From Desulfolinea sp050305405 (GTDB lineage Bacteria > Chloroflexota > Anaerolineae > Anaerolineales > Villigracilaceae), in NCBI GenBank assembly GCA_050305405.1, contig JBNLFG010000010.1, positions 124,001-188,000 of the forward strand: a stretch of 64,000 nucleotides of DNA, written 5' to 3'. Position numbers and translations under genes: made by a program. This document shows positions 1-8,376 of this stretch, in pieces. Every line of letters begins with the position of its first letter. Position 1 is the stretch's first letter. The notes beneath the pieces are model-generated. The model was not told where the DNA came from. It searched no databases and saw only the letters and a list, made by a program, of their open reading frames with translations.

Positions 1-437
1 TCGCAGACGGTGTCATCGAAAACGGCGGTGAAGCAGTCGGTGTAATCGTCACCAGTATGAACACTCCCGAACTCGCCCAAAACAACCTCGCCCGCATGGA
101 AGTCGAACCAACCATGCATGCCCGCAAAGCCCGCATGCACGCCCTCTCCGATGGCTTTATCGCCCTCCCCGGCGGCTACGGCACCTTTGACGAACTCTTC
201 GAAACCCTCACCTGGAAGCAGATCGGCGAGCACAGCAAACCAATCGGCTTGCTGGACGTGCGCGGCTACTTTCAGCCTATGCTCGGCATGATCGAACACG
301 CTGAAAAAGAAGGCTTCATTTTCAGCGAACATCGCGAAGGCTTGCTCTGTGACGCCGATCCCGCTGCCCTGCTCGAGGCAATGGGCAATCACAACCATTC
401 CGGCGAAGCCGTAAAACGCTGGATGCGACAGGATTAA
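1..437 (+). CDS. LOG-family nucleotide phosphoribohydrolase, C-terminal part
   Basis: This is the C-terminal part of a lysine-decarboxylase-like (LOG/TIGR00730) protein. The reading frame is open from base 3, so the start lies before the window. The family hydrolyses nucleoside 5'-monophosphates such as cytokinin ribotides to free base plus ribose 5-phosphate in the cytosol. The family signature PGGYGTFDE is present, preceded by an 'ENGGEAVGVIV' strand typical of the Rossmann fold and followed by a helix (ETLTWKQIGEH) that packs at the dimer interface. It ends in a short basic tail. The true substrate cannot be read from the sequence. Confidence 0.85.
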   Translation, partial: ADGVIENGGEAVGVIVTSMNTPELAQNNLARMEVEPTMHARKARMHALSDGFIALPGGYGTFDELFETLTWKQIGEHSKPIGLLDVRGYFQPMLGMIEHAEKEGFIFSEHREGLLCDADPAALLEAMGNHNHSGEAVKRWMRQD

Positions 438-528
438 ATCTGCGAGAAGGACGATAGTCCGACGAAGCAGTCTGCTCTCCCTAGAGATTATTTCGCTACA
501 CTTGCAAAATGAAAGAGAGAAAAAGAAT

Positions 529-1305
529 ATGACCATTCGGATCACACTCGCAGGGGCGACTGGTTGGGCAGGGTCTGCTCTTGCAGAGGGAATCGAAAAC
601 GCCCCCGACCTTGAACTTGTCTCCGCTATTTCACGCAGCCGTGCCGGTGAGATGCTTGGTTCCGCCAAAATCTACGCCACAGCCGCCGAAGCCCTCGCTG
701 TCGAACCGGATGTTTTCGTCGAATACACTAAACCGGATGTCGCTAAGTCAAATATTCTTGCCGCCCTGCGCGTGGGTACAAACGTCGTTGTCGGGACATC
801 CGGCTTAAGCGATGCAGACTACGCCGAGATCGCCATTGCCGCTGAGAAAGCGGAACGCGCTGTCCTTGCTGTTGGCAATTTCGCCATTACCGCCGTCCTC
901 GCCCAGAAATTCGCCGAGATCGCCGCTCGCTACATCTCGCATTGGGAACTGATCGATTATGCCAGCACAGGGAAAAAGGATGCCCCCAGCGGCACCGTCC
1001 GTGAGTTGGCGAATCGTCTTGCCAAAATCGGCGAAGCAAAACTTGACGTGCCCCTCGACGAAGTCCAGGGTGTCCAGGAAACACGTGGGGCACGCATGAA
1101 TGGCACGCAAGTCCACGCCGTGCGCTTGCCCGGCTACATCATCTCCTTCGATGCCATTTTTGGCATGCCCGATCAAAAGCTGATTATCCGCCACGAAGCT
1201 GGCAACAGCGCCGAACCCTACGTCGCTGGAGCGTTGCTCGCCATCCGCAATGTGAGCGACTTAAAAGGCCTCCATCGTGGGCTGGATAGTGTGATGCAGT
1301 TTTAG
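529..1305 (+). CDS. dapB: DapB-like dihydrodipicolinate reductase family protein
   Basis: 258 aa. NAD(P)H-dependent reductase of the 4-hydroxy-tetrahydrodipicolinate reductase family (lysine/diaminopimelate pathway). The dinucleotide-binding motif GATGWAG is at residues 9-15, 'VVGTSG' is near 88, and the substrate-loop motif KKDAPSGT is at 149-156. The start is ATG 529, behind a GA-rich ribosome site; an in-frame TTG at 502 is less likely. The usual E-x-HH-x-x-K block is changed: by eye the catalytic His aligns with Ala145, while the conserved Lys (149) remains. It may be a true DapB with altered catalysis or a related reductase. No other lysine gene is adjacent. Confidence 0.72.
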   Translation: MTIRITLAGATGWAGSALAEGIENAPDLELVSAISRSRAGEMLGSAKIYATAAEALAVEPDVFVEYTKPDVAKSNILAALRVGTNVVVGTSGLSDADYAEIAIAAEKAERAVLAVGNFAITAVLAQKFAEIAARYISHWELIDYASTGKKDAPSGTVRELANRLAKIGEAKLDVPLDEVQGVQETRGARMNGTQVHAVRLPGYIISFDAIFGMPDQKLIIRHEAGNSAEPYVAGALLAIRNVSDLKGLHRGLDSVMQF

Positions 1306-1331
1306 TTGGCAAATAAGAAGTATAAATAAAG

Positions 1332-1364
1332 AGCGGACTTTCTGAGAAGAGAGTCCGCTTTTTG
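1332..1364 (+). terminator. Rho-independent terminator after the dapB-like gene
   Basis: A 12-bp stem (AGCGGACTTTCT / AGAGAGTCCGCT, one wobble pair) is followed by a T-run, 27 bases after the dapB-like stop codon. Confidence 0.8.
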
Positions 1365-1572
1365 ATTCTTTTGTCTAATGGACAAGTCATTTAGATATTG
1401 TACAAAGTCATGTCTTTGCACGTGAAGCAATCTCCGTCCCTCTTTGCGATCGTGATCTATTGAAACTGTAAGAGGCCCTCCCTTATAACTTTTGGGAGAG
1501 CCTCTATACTCAATTTTAGATCAAAATGTTCGCTTTATTTTTCTGCTGCTCTTTCTTCTTTTATCCAGTTTT

Positions 1573-2415
1573 CTAATTGTTATTCCATTGGCCGCCTTGG
1601 CCATGACCGCCGCGACCGCCACCATGTCCATTACCGCTGGAGGCGCTCATGATGGTATCGTACATCTCTTGGGGCAGATATTGCGGGACGTAGGTCTGGC
1701 CGGTTTGCATCTCCCATTGTGAGACGTAGGCGCGCAGGTGATTTTCGGAACCGGCTTTGAGATTTGTATAGACCCAATCAAGATTGGCTTCTTCAGTGCT
1801 GTCCATATATTCGATCAGATCGAGAATGTCGATCTCTTCGATGGCGATACCGACTTCGATGGCATCCACGAGGGATGTGTTGCCTTTTGCGATCAGGTCG
1901 TTATAGAGGGCTTGCAGGTCTGCGTTGACGAAGACTCCGATACTGTCATCCACTACGGGATCGGGCAGCGCGTACATGTCGAGCAGTGTTTTGACGGACT
2001 CAGTATGAGTCTGCTCACTGGCAGCGATATTGCTGAAAGGGCGTAATCCCCAGACATCGTAAAGCGTCACGTAGACATCGTGGGCGAGTTTTTCTTCTTC
2101 ACGCATGAAGGCCAAGCCATCCGCTTCGGCTGTGCTGATCTCGCCAATTGCATAGGTGGGTACTTGTGCGCCCATCCCGCCACTGTGACCATAGCCGCCG
2201 CCATTGCCGGCTTGCGCTTGTCCCGCTGCATTGTATTCTTCATTCGTCATCATGCCGTTGCCATTGCCATTGTTTGGGGACGTATTGGCGGTAGATGTTT
2301 GCGGTGTTGTGTCGTTTGGGATAGCGGAGACAACTGATGTCACAGGTTCGCAGGCGCTCATTAAAATCGCTCCAGCCGCGATTAAGCTTATTGTCAAAAT
2401 TCTTTTGGTTTTCAT
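1573..2415 (-). CDS. DUF2202 ferritin-like lipoprotein
   Basis: 280 aa. An N-terminal signal peptide ends in a lipobox (LMSAC, Cys about 22), so it is probably a membrane-anchored lipoprotein. A Thr/Asn/Gly-rich linker follows. A DUF2202 domain (about 90-250) carries the family's ferritin-like pattern: 'REEEKLAHDVY', 'SEQTHTESV', 'EEIDILDL' and 'SENHLRAY', whose Glu/His residues are candidate metal ligands. The C-terminus is a Gly/His-rich tail that could bind metal. The biochemical function of DUF2202 is not established. Start: ATG 2415 with AGGAGA upstream. It stands alone on the minus strand. Confidence 0.85.
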   Translation of the reverse strand: MKTKRILTISLIAAGAILMSACEPVTSVVSAIPNDTTPQTSTANTSPNNGNGNGMMTNEEYNAAGQAQAGNGGGYGHSGGMGAQVPTYAIGEISTAEADGLAFMREEEKLAHDVYVTLYDVWGLRPFSNIAASEQTHTESVKTLLDMYALPDPVVDDSIGVFVNADLQALYNDLIAKGNTSLVDAIEVGIAIEEIDILDLIEYMDSTEEANLDWVYTNLKAGSENHLRAYVSQWEMQTGQTYVPQYLPQEMYDTIMSASSGNGHGGGRGGHGQGGQWNNN

Positions 2416-2533
2416 TTTTATATCTCCTGTTTTTCAAAGCTTTGGGAAATACCCAAGTGCTTACTTACTTTTAGTGTAAAAGTAAGACATAAAGTAGAGA
2501 TATGTGGATCGTAAAGATTTCTTAAAGGCCGGT

Positions 2534-3622
2534 TTATTCGCCCAACTCAACCAATACCAATTCAGGCGGGGACAGGAAACGCACACGCGGAAGGTTCAAC
2601 CCCTCCATGCCGATGCCGCGACTGACATAGAGCGTGGTCGCTGCGCGTGAATATCTGCCCATCTCGAACTCTTTTCCGTAAAAAGATGCCGTCACAATTG
2701 CCCCATAAAAAGGTGCGCGGACCTGCCCTCCGTGCGTATGCCCGGCGAGGTATAAATCCACGCCTGTTTCAGCGGCAGTGTAGATGATGTCCGGGGAGTG
2801 GTAGAGCAGCAAGGTGTATGCCTCTTCGGGGAGCGTATTCATCAATGCTGTAAGGGTTTCGCGGTCTTGTAGCACGTTTCTGCTCATGGTCACGCCGATG
2901 AGATAAAGATCGTCATTCGGCAATGGAACAGTCATAATCTCGTTGTCCAGAATCTGAATATCCAATCCGTCGAAAATGGCATTCATTGCTTCGGCGATAT
3001 CAACCGAGGTTGAGCCGGAGACTGCGTAGACGCCGTAAGGAGCAGAAAGCTGCGCGAGTACAGCGCGCGTATCGGCGTGGGTTTTGGCATCCAGGCGGTA
3101 GTCGATATTTACATAGTCGCCGGTTAGGACGATGATGTCTGGCGCGAGAGCGTTGATCTCGGTAAGCATCTGCTCCTCGCGGCGGGTGATGCGCTCAACG
3201 TGCAGATCGGAGATTTGCAGAATACGCAAGGGACGTTCATCCAGAAATTGGGGCGCGGATTCTTGTAGGATGGTTGTGCCTAATTGGAAGGGTTCAACAT
3301 ATAGCCCGTAGCTCTCGACGAGCAAGATGCCGATCTGCAGGAAAATGCCCACAAACGAGAGCAAGTTTTTTGCACGGGCGTTTCGGTTCGCCCGCCAAAG
3401 CAGAAAGAGAATCAGGAGCAGAACGAAAATCCGCACGATGTGGATTAAGAGGAGGGAGAGGTCTAGCGATCCGTAGGACAGTCCCAGACGAGGCAGGCTG
3501 GCTAAGAGCGCCCAATCCAGCAGGGCGCAAAATAGCGCCGTCAGCGAGATTTCTTTCCAACTCTGATCAAATTTTAGCCCCAAAATAGTGAGTGCGCCTA
3601 AAAAGATGAGGGGAATGAACAT
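2534..3622 (-). CDS. Membrane-anchored metallophosphoesterase with altered GNHD motif
   Basis: 362 aa. Four or so N-terminal membrane segments (residues about 1-110) precede a YkuE/YaeI-type calcineurin-like domain. Metal-site motifs seen are D139-L-H141, GD 168-169, YHSPD (His275) and GHTHGGQ 294-300. The normally strict GNHD block reads GSTS at 203-206, losing the metal-binding Asn and the catalytic His, so activity may be lost or changed. The start at ATG 3622 is directly after the ATPase terminator and lacks a Shine-Dalgarno sequence. No other Met lies near the N-terminus. Members act on cyclic nucleotides, lipids or phosphodiesters; the substrate is unknown. Confidence 0.8.
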   Translation of the reverse strand: MFIPLIFLGALTILGLKFDQSWKEISLTALFCALLDWALLASLPRLGLSYGSLDLSLLLIHIVRIFVLLLILFLLWRANRNARAKNLLSFVGIFLQIGILLVESYGLYVEPFQLGTTILQESAPQFLDERPLRILQISDLHVERITRREEQMLTEINALAPDIIVLTGDYVNIDYRLDAKTHADTRAVLAQLSAPYGVYAVSGSTSVDIAEAMNAIFDGLDIQILDNEIMTVPLPNDDLYLIGVTMSRNVLQDRETLTALMNTLPEEAYTLLLYHSPDIIYTAAETGVDLYLAGHTHGGQVRAPFYGAIVTASFYGKEFEMGRYSRAATTLYVSRGIGMEGLNLPRVRFLSPPELVLVELGE

Positions 3623-3651
3623 AAAAAATAAGGGCGGCTTTGCAGCCGCCC
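3623..3651 (-). terminator. Terminator of the cation ATPase gene
   Basis: On the minus strand GGGCGGCT / AGCCGCCC forms an 8-bp stem followed by TTATTTTTT. The T-run ends directly at the ATG of the downstream metallophosphoesterase gene. Confidence 0.75.
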
Positions 3652-3660
3652 GTTTGTGTT

Positions 3661-6603
3661 TTAGCTTTGACGCCGCAGGAAGAATTTGGTAATTTCTTCT
3701 GAAATTGCGGGGATGAGCGCCAGCCCAACCACCACTGCCCACTCCGTGCCTTTCAGGAAGTGCGTGTTGAAGATCGGTTGCAGGAAGGGCACGTTGACAA
3801 CCAGGATAACCAAAAGGATTGAGAAGCCGACAGCGTACTGCATATATTTATTCGAGAAGATGCCGATTTTGCGCAGTGAAGCCTTCTCGGAACGGACCGT
3901 GTAAGCGCGGAAAAGCTCGGCGAGAGATAGTGTGACGAATGCCATTGTTTCGGCCGTTTGGACGTCGATCCCGCGCCAATCGTGCTGCAGCAAATAGGTG
4001 ATGGCGTTTGCGCCCTCCGGGACATATGCTCCCGCTTCCAAATGCCAGATCAGCCCCAGGCCGAATGCCGTTAAGACGGCGACCGTTTGGGTAATGGTCT
4101 GGATGATGATGCCCAAGCGCATGGGGCCGTGAATGATCGGCTCGTCTTTGGGACGCGGTTTGCGCTCCATAATGTCCGGGTCGCCTTTTTCCATGGCGAG
4201 GGCAAGGGCCGGGGCTCCGTCGGTGACGAGATTGAGCCAGAGAAGCTGGATGGCTGTCAGTGGTGCAGGCAGCCCTGCCAGGGTGGCGAGGAAGATAATC
4301 ATGATCTCGGCAGCGTTGCTCGAAAGCAGGAAGAAGACGAATTTACGGATATTGCCGTAAATAATACGTCCCTGCTCGACCGCGTGGACGATGCTGGCGT
4401 AGTTGTCGTTGGTCAGTACCATGTCGGCGGTTTCTTTGGCGACATCGGTGCCGGTGATGCCCATCGCCACGCCAATATCGGCGCGTTTAATAGCGGGCGC
4501 ATCGTTGACGCCGTCGCCGGTCATGGCGACCACTTCGCCATTGGCTTGCAAAGCATCCACGATGCGCATCTTATGTTCGGGGGAGACACGCGCGAAGACA
4601 TCCGTCTCTTCGATCTGGGCAACGAGGTCGTCATCGCTGATCTGGTCGAGGTCTGCGCCGGTCAGAACTTGCTTGCCGGGGCGCATCAGACCAATATCTT
4701 CGGCGATGGCTTTTGCGGTATTCGGGAAGTCGCCCGTAATCATGATGGTGCGAATACCGGCTTTCTTGGCGCTCTCCAGTGCAGGACGGACTTCCAAACG
4801 AGCAGGATCGATCATACCGATCAGGCCGACAAAGACAAGGTCACGTTCCAATTCTTCGGGGGAGGCGCCCTCGTCGGGTACGTCTCGCTCAAGGCGGTAG
4901 GCAACGCCAATCACGCGCAGGGCGTTTTTGGTCATGCTGTCGTTGGCAGCCAAAATACGATTGCGGGCAGCGTCGGTCATTGGCTGGGTGTTGTCGTCCA
5001 TGCCCTGATATTGGGTGCAAAGTCCCAGCACCATGTCGGGCGCACCCTTGACGGTGATGATGTCCCAATCGCGGTAACGTTCGTCGGTGAAGGGGGAGAG
5101 GTCTTCAACGCGCGGAATATCCACGTCGTTGATTGTAATCATGCGTTTGCGCTCCGCGTCGAAGGGAACTTCGCCTTCGCGCGGATAGGCTTTTTCGAGT
5201 TCAGTGGCAAGCCCGCCCGCTTTGGCTGCTGCGACGAGCAGGGAGCCCTCGGTCGGGTCGCCGACCACGCGATAGGTGGCTTGTGCTTCGCTTTCACCGG
5301 TTTTCTCGATGAAGGCATCGTTATTGAGTACGCCGAGCCAAAGGGCTGTTAGGACGGCGGGATAATTTTTGAAGTCAATCTCGCGCCCGTCGACAGAGAA
5401 TGCCCCTTCGGGGACGTAGCCTGTGCCACTGATGTCGACGAAGTTGCCGTCCACCCAGAGCTGGGTGACGGTCATCTCGTTTTGTGTCAGGGTTCCGGTT
5501 TTATCGGAACAAATTGTGGTGGCAGAACCAAGCGTCTCAACTGAGGACAACTTGCGGATGAGGGCGTGTCGCTGCACCATCTCGCGCATCCCCAAAGCGA
5601 GGGAGATGGTCACGACGGCGGGTAATCCCTCCGGCACAGCCGCAATCGCAAGTGAAATGGCGATGATGAAGGAGTCGGTCAACTCTTTGCCGAATAGCTT
5701 GAAGTATTCGACGGGGGTTTGAAAGAGCATCCCAAAGTCGGTGTAGTTGATGATGGCGACCACGAAGACAATGGCGACGAGGAAGAGGGAGAGAATACTG
5801 AGCGTTTTCCCGAGTTCATCGAGGCGTTTTTGCAGCGGGGTCTCTTCGATCTCGACAGTCGTGAGCATTTCGGCGATCAGCCCAAGTTGAGTGCGCATGC
5901 CCGTGTTGGTGACAACACCGCGACCACGCCCGTATGAGATGATCGTTCCCATAAAAGCGGTATTCCTGCGGTCGCCGAGCGGCACGTCTTCTTCGAGCAG
6001 GACAGAAGCGTTCTTTTCAACGGGGAGTGATTCGCCCGTGAGGGAGGCTTCCTCGACGCGTAAATTGATGGCTTCGATCAGACGCACATCGGCAGGAACA
6101 TAATTACCTGCCTCCAGGTAAACAATATCCCCTGGCACGAGTTCGTGCGAGGGGATTGAGATTCTTCTTCCATTACGGAGTACTTGGGCTTCAGGGGCAG
6201 CCATCTTTTTGAGCGATGCGAGGGCTTCTTCGGCTTTGCCTTCCTGAACGATGCCAAGCACCGCATTCAGGACAACGATCAGCAGGATAGCGCCCGCTTC
6301 CACAAATTCAGCAAATTCGCCTGTGTGGGTGTATTCCTGCCAGCCGATCAGCCCGGAGACCAATGCAGCAACGAGTAACAGGATCACCACAAAGTTATTC
6401 AGCTGTGCCCAGAGCATATGCCAAAATCCGGGGCGTGAGCCTTCAGTAAGTTGATTTGGCCCGTAATGTGCGAGGCGCTTGGCGGCTTCGTCAGCAGTAA
6501 GACCGTCTGCTTCGACCTTCAAGTCAGACAGCACAGCCTCAGACGAAAGTGCATGCCAGGCGCTTTTTTCTACAGAGGGGGGATTTACCAGGGTTTCTGT
6601 CAT
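3661..6603 (-). CDS. P2-type cation-transporting ATPase (Ca2+/Mn2+ class)
   Basis: 980 aa, full length for the PMR1/SERCA-like P2A class. Order: N-terminal cation-ATPase domain, M1-M2, actuator with TGES 189-192, M4 motif PEGLP 324-328 (metal-site Glu325), phosphorylation motif DKTGTLT (Asp367), hinge MTGDGVNDAP, and M6 'NLVTDG' that supplies metal ligands. It pumps divalent cations, by homology out of the cytoplasm. The riboswitch-like leader suggests manganese. The start is ATG 6603 with AGAAAGG upstream; an upstream in-frame ATG (6666) lies in the leader hairpin. Confidence 0.93.
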   Translation of the reverse strand: MTETLVNPPSVEKSAWHALSSEAVLSDLKVEADGLTADEAAKRLAHYGPNQLTEGSRPGFWHMLWAQLNNFVVILLLVAALVSGLIGWQEYTHTGEFAEFVEAGAILLIVVLNAVLGIVQEGKAEEALASLKKMAAPEAQVLRNGRRISIPSHELVPGDIVYLEAGNYVPADVRLIEAINLRVEEASLTGESLPVEKNASVLLEEDVPLGDRRNTAFMGTIISYGRGRGVVTNTGMRTQLGLIAEMLTTVEIEETPLQKRLDELGKTLSILSLFLVAIVFVVAIINYTDFGMLFQTPVEYFKLFGKELTDSFIIAISLAIAAVPEGLPAVVTISLALGMREMVQRHALIRKLSSVETLGSATTICSDKTGTLTQNEMTVTQLWVDGNFVDISGTGYVPEGAFSVDGREIDFKNYPAVLTALWLGVLNNDAFIEKTGESEAQATYRVVGDPTEGSLLVAAAKAGGLATELEKAYPREGEVPFDAERKRMITINDVDIPRVEDLSPFTDERYRDWDIITVKGAPDMVLGLCTQYQGMDDNTQPMTDAARNRILAANDSMTKNALRVIGVAYRLERDVPDEGASPEELERDLVFVGLIGMIDPARLEVRPALESAKKAGIRTIMITGDFPNTAKAIAEDIGLMRPGKQVLTGADLDQISDDDLVAQIEETDVFARVSPEHKMRIVDALQANGEVVAMTGDGVNDAPAIKRADIGVAMGITGTDVAKETADMVLTNDNYASIVHAVEQGRIIYGNIRKFVFFLLSSNAAEIMIIFLATLAGLPAPLTAIQLLWLNLVTDGAPALALAMEKGDPDIMERKPRPKDEPIIHGPMRLGIIIQTITQTVAVLTAFGLGLIWHLEAGAYVPEGANAITYLLQHDWRGIDVQTAETMAFVTLSLAELFRAYTVRSEKASLRKIGIFSNKYMQYAVGFSILLVILVVNVPFLQPIFNTHFLKGTEWAVVVGLALIPAISEEITKFFLRRQS

Positions 6604-6651
6604 GGATATTGCCTTTCTTATAGCTTCCTTGTTAGCGCGCGTTAGATTAAA

Positions 6652-6685
6652 AAGACCAACACGCATAGATTCGCGTGTTGGTCTT
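6652..6685 (-). terminator. Riboswitch expression-platform terminator
   Basis: A perfect stem of 12-13 bp (AAGACCAACACGC / GCGTGTTGGTCTT) has an 8-nt loop and is followed on the minus strand by a T-run, about 50 bases before the ATPase start. Its left arm overlaps the 3' strand of the candidate aptamer. Confidence 0.8.
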
Positions 6686-6802
6686 GCCTGCGCCTGATAG
6701 CGTTGAGCTGCCGAGAGTTAGGCCGAAATTGGCCTTTCTCTGTGTTGACGACAACTCAATCCTGCTGTAGATGTGAGTGCAGGAGGCTACTCCCCAACGC
6801 CC
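6653..6802 (-). ncRNA. Candidate yybP-ykoY (Mn2+) riboswitch
   Basis: Starting just after a strong promoter, the leader of the ATPase gene reads GTTGGGGAGTAGCC (minus strand, 6787-6798 core), matching the L1 signature GGGGAGUAG of the yybP-ykoY family. The 3' side has GGCAAGACC. GTTGG of the 5' strand can pair with CCAAC, and the same CCAAC is the left arm of the following terminator hairpin. Metal-stabilised P1 would therefore prevent termination. Known yybP-ykoY switches sense Mn2+ and often precede P-type ATPases. The assignment was made by eye without a covariance search. Confidence 0.72.
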
Positions 6803-6804
6803 AG

Positions 6805-6833
6805 AGTGTACATGTTTCAAAGAGGCGTGTCAA
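6805..6833 (-). promoter_or_regulatory. Promoter of the cation ATPase gene
   Basis: The minus strand has a perfect -35 TTGACA (6828-6833), a 17-bp spacer and -10 TACACT (6805-6810). The expected transcript start is near 6798, at the first base of the riboswitch-like leader. Confidence 0.82.
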
Positions 6834-6965
6834 GCAATGGCGACTCTACACTTTTGTTATTCCTTCAGACACGGCGGAGGCCGCAGCGGCCTTCTAAAAA
6901 AAACTAACCGGATTGATAAAAGCGCCGCTTCGTGCCTGTGTCAACTTGTTTCCGTTATATAAAAA

Positions 6966-8225
6966 TTATACATCCTCAGGCGTGATACGTGTTCCTGCAG
7001 GGATGGCCGTGTTTTTGGGGATGATAACAATCCCATCACGAACAGTGAAAGAATCACTATCAATATCTGTCCCGCGCGGGAATGGCTTGATGACCACACC
7101 CTTCCCAAGGCGAACATTCTTGTCGAGGATCGCGCCTTCAATATCGCAATTCTCGCCTACGCCGACCTTAATTCCGCTGGTCTCCTTGGTGATGTACGAA
7201 TCCGCACCCATGATGATGCTATCTTTGATTTTTGCCCCGGCTTTTACACGGCTGCGCAAGCCGATCACGGAGTGGGTGATATCTGACTTCTGGATGCGGC
7301 AACCATCTGCAAGCAAAACCTGTTTCAGATGACTATCTTCCATGATCGAGCCAGGCAAATAGCGGGCATGCGTATAAATTGGGCTGCTCTTGCTATAAAA
7401 GTTGAATGGTGCGTCGGTGAGTGTTAGCTCCAGATTGGTCTCGTAAAAAGAGCGGATCGTTCCAATATCACGCCAGTAGCCTTCAAAACTAAAGCCAAAG
7501 ACATTATGCGACTCAATCGCAAAAGGGATCACTTCGTGACCGAAGTCGTCATACTCAGGATATCCCTTAAGCAGGTCGATCAGAACTTGTGTTTTGAAGA
7601 GGTAAATGCCCATTGAACCGAGGAAGGGCTTTTCGGGGTCATCACGGCTGATGAATTTATCTTGGGTCTCTTTATCTTTTGGCTTTTCTGCGAAGTCTGT
7701 AATCAGTTCGTCTTCACCTTGCTTCAGCAAACCAAAACGATGGGCTTCATCTTTGAAAACCGGCTGAACGGCGACGGTTGCATCGGCATCATGCTCGAAA
7801 TGGTATTCTGCCATTTCACGGTAGTCCATACGGTAGAGATGATCGCCCGCCAGAATGAGTACGTGCTCCGCTCCCGAGACTTGAATTTCGCCCAACTGCT
7901 TGCGGACGGCATCTGCGGTGCCCTGATACCAGGATGAGCTTTCGGGTGTTTGTTCCGCTGCCAAAATTTGCACCCAGCCTGTATGGAAGGTGTCGAAATT
8001 ATAAGTGCTGGTAATGTGGCGATGTAAGGATACTGAATTGAATTGTGTCAGGATAGCGACGCGATAGATGCCAGAGTTGATACAATTGCTGAGTGTGGTA
8101 TCGATGAGACGATATTTCCCTGCAATCGGGACAGCCGGCTTGGCACGGAGTTTGGTAAGAGGAAATAGCCGTGAGCCTTGTCCTCCTCCCATAATAACAG
8201 CAAGAATATCGTTATTGGTAGGCAT
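6966..8225 (-). CDS. glgC: Glucose-1-phosphate adenylyltransferase
   Basis: 419 aa, the usual size. It makes ADP-glucose from glucose 1-phosphate and ATP, the committed step of glycogen synthesis. The nucleotidyltransferase N-terminus has 'GGGQGSRLFPLT' and 'RAKPAVPIAGKYRLID', with 'SNCINSG' following. 'QGTADAV' marks the substrate region, and the C-terminal left-handed beta-helix is recognisable. Start: ATG 8225 with GGAG 6 bases upstream; the longer frame upstream has no ribosome site. It is a single gene, divergent from the methyltransferase. No other glycogen gene is in the window. Confidence 0.95.
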   Translation of the reverse strand: MPTNNDILAVIMGGGQGSRLFPLTKLRAKPAVPIAGKYRLIDTTLSNCINSGIYRVAILTQFNSVSLHRHITSTYNFDTFHTGWVQILAAEQTPESSSWYQGTADAVRKQLGEIQVSGAEHVLILAGDHLYRMDYREMAEYHFEHDADATVAVQPVFKDEAHRFGLLKQGEDELITDFAEKPKDKETQDKFISRDDPEKPFLGSMGIYLFKTQVLIDLLKGYPEYDDFGHEVIPFAIESHNVFGFSFEGYWRDIGTIRSFYETNLELTLTDAPFNFYSKSSPIYTHARYLPGSIMEDSHLKQVLLADGCRIQKSDITHSVIGLRSRVKAGAKIKDSIIMGADSYITKETSGIKVGVGENCDIEGAILDKNVRLGKGVVIKPFPRGTDIDSDSFTVRDGIVIIPKNTAIPAGTRITPEDV

Positions 8226-8376
8226 ATTATCTCCTTGTGAGCAAAGCGTGAGCGATAGGGAAATCATATCATATCGCCGCCCTTTTCTTTTGATGTTAAG
8301 CAAAAGATAACTTCAAAAGGTTAGGTTTGGCAGGTAGAATAAGTACAATCTTTTCGCACTCTTAACGAGGAGCACT

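Noticed and set aside
1469..1510. Imperfect inverted repeat AGAGGCC... downstream of the DUF2202 gene as a terminator
   Set aside because: Stem has mismatches, a large loop and no T-run on either strand.
4087..5352. A 421-codon plus-strand ORF opposite the cation ATPase gene
   Set aside because: It is the antisense shadow of the ATPase reading frame, with repetitive Gly/His/Asp character and no domain.
6861..6900. GC-rich hairpin with an A-run upstream of the ATPase promoter, as a glgC terminator
   Set aside because: The T-run would precede the hairpin on the glgC strand, and on the other strand A's follow it, so it cannot be a standard terminator.
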